Assembly (NCBI GenBank): GCA_028141225.1
Contig: JAOIPS010000003.1
Span: 1-64,000 of the forward strand
Direction of reading: 5' to 3'
Length of the DNA stretch: 64,000 bases
Source of the DNA: Prochlorococcus sp. AH-736-L23
GTDB lineage: Bacteria; Cyanobacteriota; Cyanobacteriia; PCC-6307; Cyanobiaceae
Shown: piece after piece, positions 63,139 to 64,000 of the stretch
Layout: every line of letters starts with the position of its first letter
Numbering within the stretch: position 1 is the first letter of the stretch
Notes under the pieces: model-generated
The model's input: only the letters and a program-made list of their open reading frames with translations
Told to the model about the DNA's origin: nothing
Databases searched by the model: none
Position numbers and translations under genes: made by a program

Positions 63139-64000
63139 TTGATCAAGGTTGAGAAAGTAAAAAAGAAAAAAGATTCTGCAAATGAAGAGGCTGTTTGTTT
63201 AGCAAATGGACTAGAAGTCTCCAAATTTGAAAATTTTAAAAAAAGTAGCCAATTTCTTAAGGAGCCACTTGCTACAGAATTAGGAAATGAAAGTGATCAT
63301 TTTACTAATGATGCAGTTCAGCTATTAAAATTTCATGGTAGTTATCAACAAGATAACAGGGAAAATAGAAGGCCGGGCAAAAGCAAAGATTGGCAAATGA
63401 TGCTTAGGTTAAGAAATCCGGGCGGTGAAGTCCCTGGGAAATTATTTTTAGCATTAGATGAATTATCTGACAAACTAGGTAATGGAACACTTAGGGCCAC
63501 TACAAGACAAGCCTTTCAAATGCATGGAATAAGAAAGGAGAACCTTAAGGAAGTAATACAAACAATTGTAAATTCAATGGGCTCCACATTAGCTGCATGT
63601 GGAGACATTAATAGAAATGTTATGGCCCCTGCGGCTCCATTTGATTCGCCAGACTATAATATTGCAAGAGCATTGGCAAAAAAAGTTGCAGATCTTCTCA
63701 CCCCAATGGCTGGCCAAGGCACTTTTTTAGAGCTTTGGGCTGATGGAGATTTAGAGTACACCATAAAGCCTGATGAAGATATTGAAGCAATTAGGAAGCT
63801 CCAATTCAAAGATAATGTTTTTAGTGGAATAAAAGATGAGCCTCTATATGGTTCAACTTATTTACCGAGAAAATTCAAATGTGCCGTGACAGTTCCTGGG
63901 GACAATTCTGTTGATCTTCTTACCAATGACATAGGAATAGTTGCCTTTACTTCTAAAGATGGAAACTTAGAAGGATGCAACTTCTATGTTGGAGGTGGTA
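63139..64000 (+). CDS. sir: Ferredoxin-sulfite reductase, N-terminal part
   Basis: Reduces sulfite to sulfide with ferredoxin for cysteine synthesis. About 287 residues lie in the window, out of an expected ~590, so the 3' half and the sirohaem/4Fe-4S cysteines are cut off by the window end. The start must be a TTG at 63139, because a stop lies in frame at 63115 and no ATG or GTG precedes it. Recognisable parts are ENRRPGKSKDWQMMLRLRNPGG, GNGTLRATTRQAFQMHGI and AACGDINRNVMAPAAPF, typical of ferredoxin-type sulfite reductase; nitrite reductase is the main alternative but fits less well. Confidence 0.88.
   Translation, partial: MIKVEKVKKKKDSANEEAVCLANGLEVSKFENFKKSSQFLKEPLATELGNESDHFTNDAVQLLKFHGSYQQDNRENRRPGKSKDWQMMLRLRNPGGEVPGKLFLALDELSDKLGNGTLRATTRQAFQMHGIRKENLKEVIQTIVNSMGSTLAACGDINRNVMAPAAPFDSPDYNIARALAKKVADLLTPMAGQGTFLELWADGDLEYTIKPDEDIEAIRKLQFKDNVFSGIKDEPLYGSTYLPRKFKCAVTVPGDNSVDLLTNDIGIVAFTSKDGNLEGCNFYVGGG

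Noticed and set aside
1..64000. tRNA, rRNA, CRISPR arrays, insertion sequences, prophage genes
   Set aside because: Reading both strands gave no T-loop or cloverleaf signature, repeat-spacer array, transposase or phage structural gene.

Overview
The window is strongly AT-rich, gene-dense and intron-free, and its genes point to a picocyanobacterium, most probably a high-light-adapted Prochlorococcus. The evidence is chlP (geranylgeranyl reductase), class II FBP/SBPase (glpX), ccsA, glutamyl-tRNA reductase, a complete urease plus Urt urea-transport system, glucosylglycerate synthesis, ferredoxin-dependent sulfite reductase, very short intergenic spaces and many TTG/GTG starts. No tRNA, rRNA, CRISPR array, insertion sequence or phage gene was seen.

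Region 1 (1-11.8 kb) is nitrogen and osmolyte metabolism. A partial gene, probably an osmolyte-linked glycosidase/phosphorylase, diverges from gpgS. Convergent with gpgS are ureC-ureB-ureA-ureD on the minus strand, and ureE-ureF-ureG run divergently. The urtABCDE urea ABC-transporter operon follows, with an NtcA-like promoter before urtA and a strong hairpin between urtA and urtB. Together these genes import urea, hydrolyse it and mature the nickel enzyme.

Region 2 (11.8-15.9 kb) is a sparse stretch of small genes of unknown function on both strands, many under 60 residues and several with one membrane helix. One encodes a probable ribbon-helix-helix DNA-binding protein.

Region 3 (15.9-21.2 kb) looks iron-related. 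It holds a Rieske/mononuclear-iron oxygenase, a 33-residue membrane peptide, an orphan ABC ATPase, a zinc-ribbon membrane microprotein, a cysteine-rich Crp-like regulator, a ferritin, a 40-residue Cys/Lys-rich ORF and a ferric-iron-type ABC ATPase. Fur-box-like sequences precede the regulator and lie between ferritin and the Cys/Lys-rich ORF. This is the most novel part of the window.

Region 4 (21.2-41.1 kb) is mostly core metabolism: nth, pgsA, hisA, a long co-directional run of poorly characterised cyanobacterial genes (DUF3685, thioredoxin-like, CofE-like, GNAT-like, ruvX, DUF3727, YqeG-like HAD), then proB, lpxD, leuB, a proteobacterial-type phosphoribulokinase, accD, an oxidoreductase, and class I and class II fructose-bisphosphate aldolases side by side.

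Region 5 (41.1-64 kb) holds purQS, a zinc-ribbon microprotein, a CobW/COG0523 GTPase, a pentapeptide protein, a diverged UPRT-like protein and ilvD. Then comes a carbon block (pgl, gnd, glgC, hemA, glpX, rpe), followed by ccsA, lptB, typA, a VanY-type peptidase, chlP, glyS and the start of sir, which runs off the window end.
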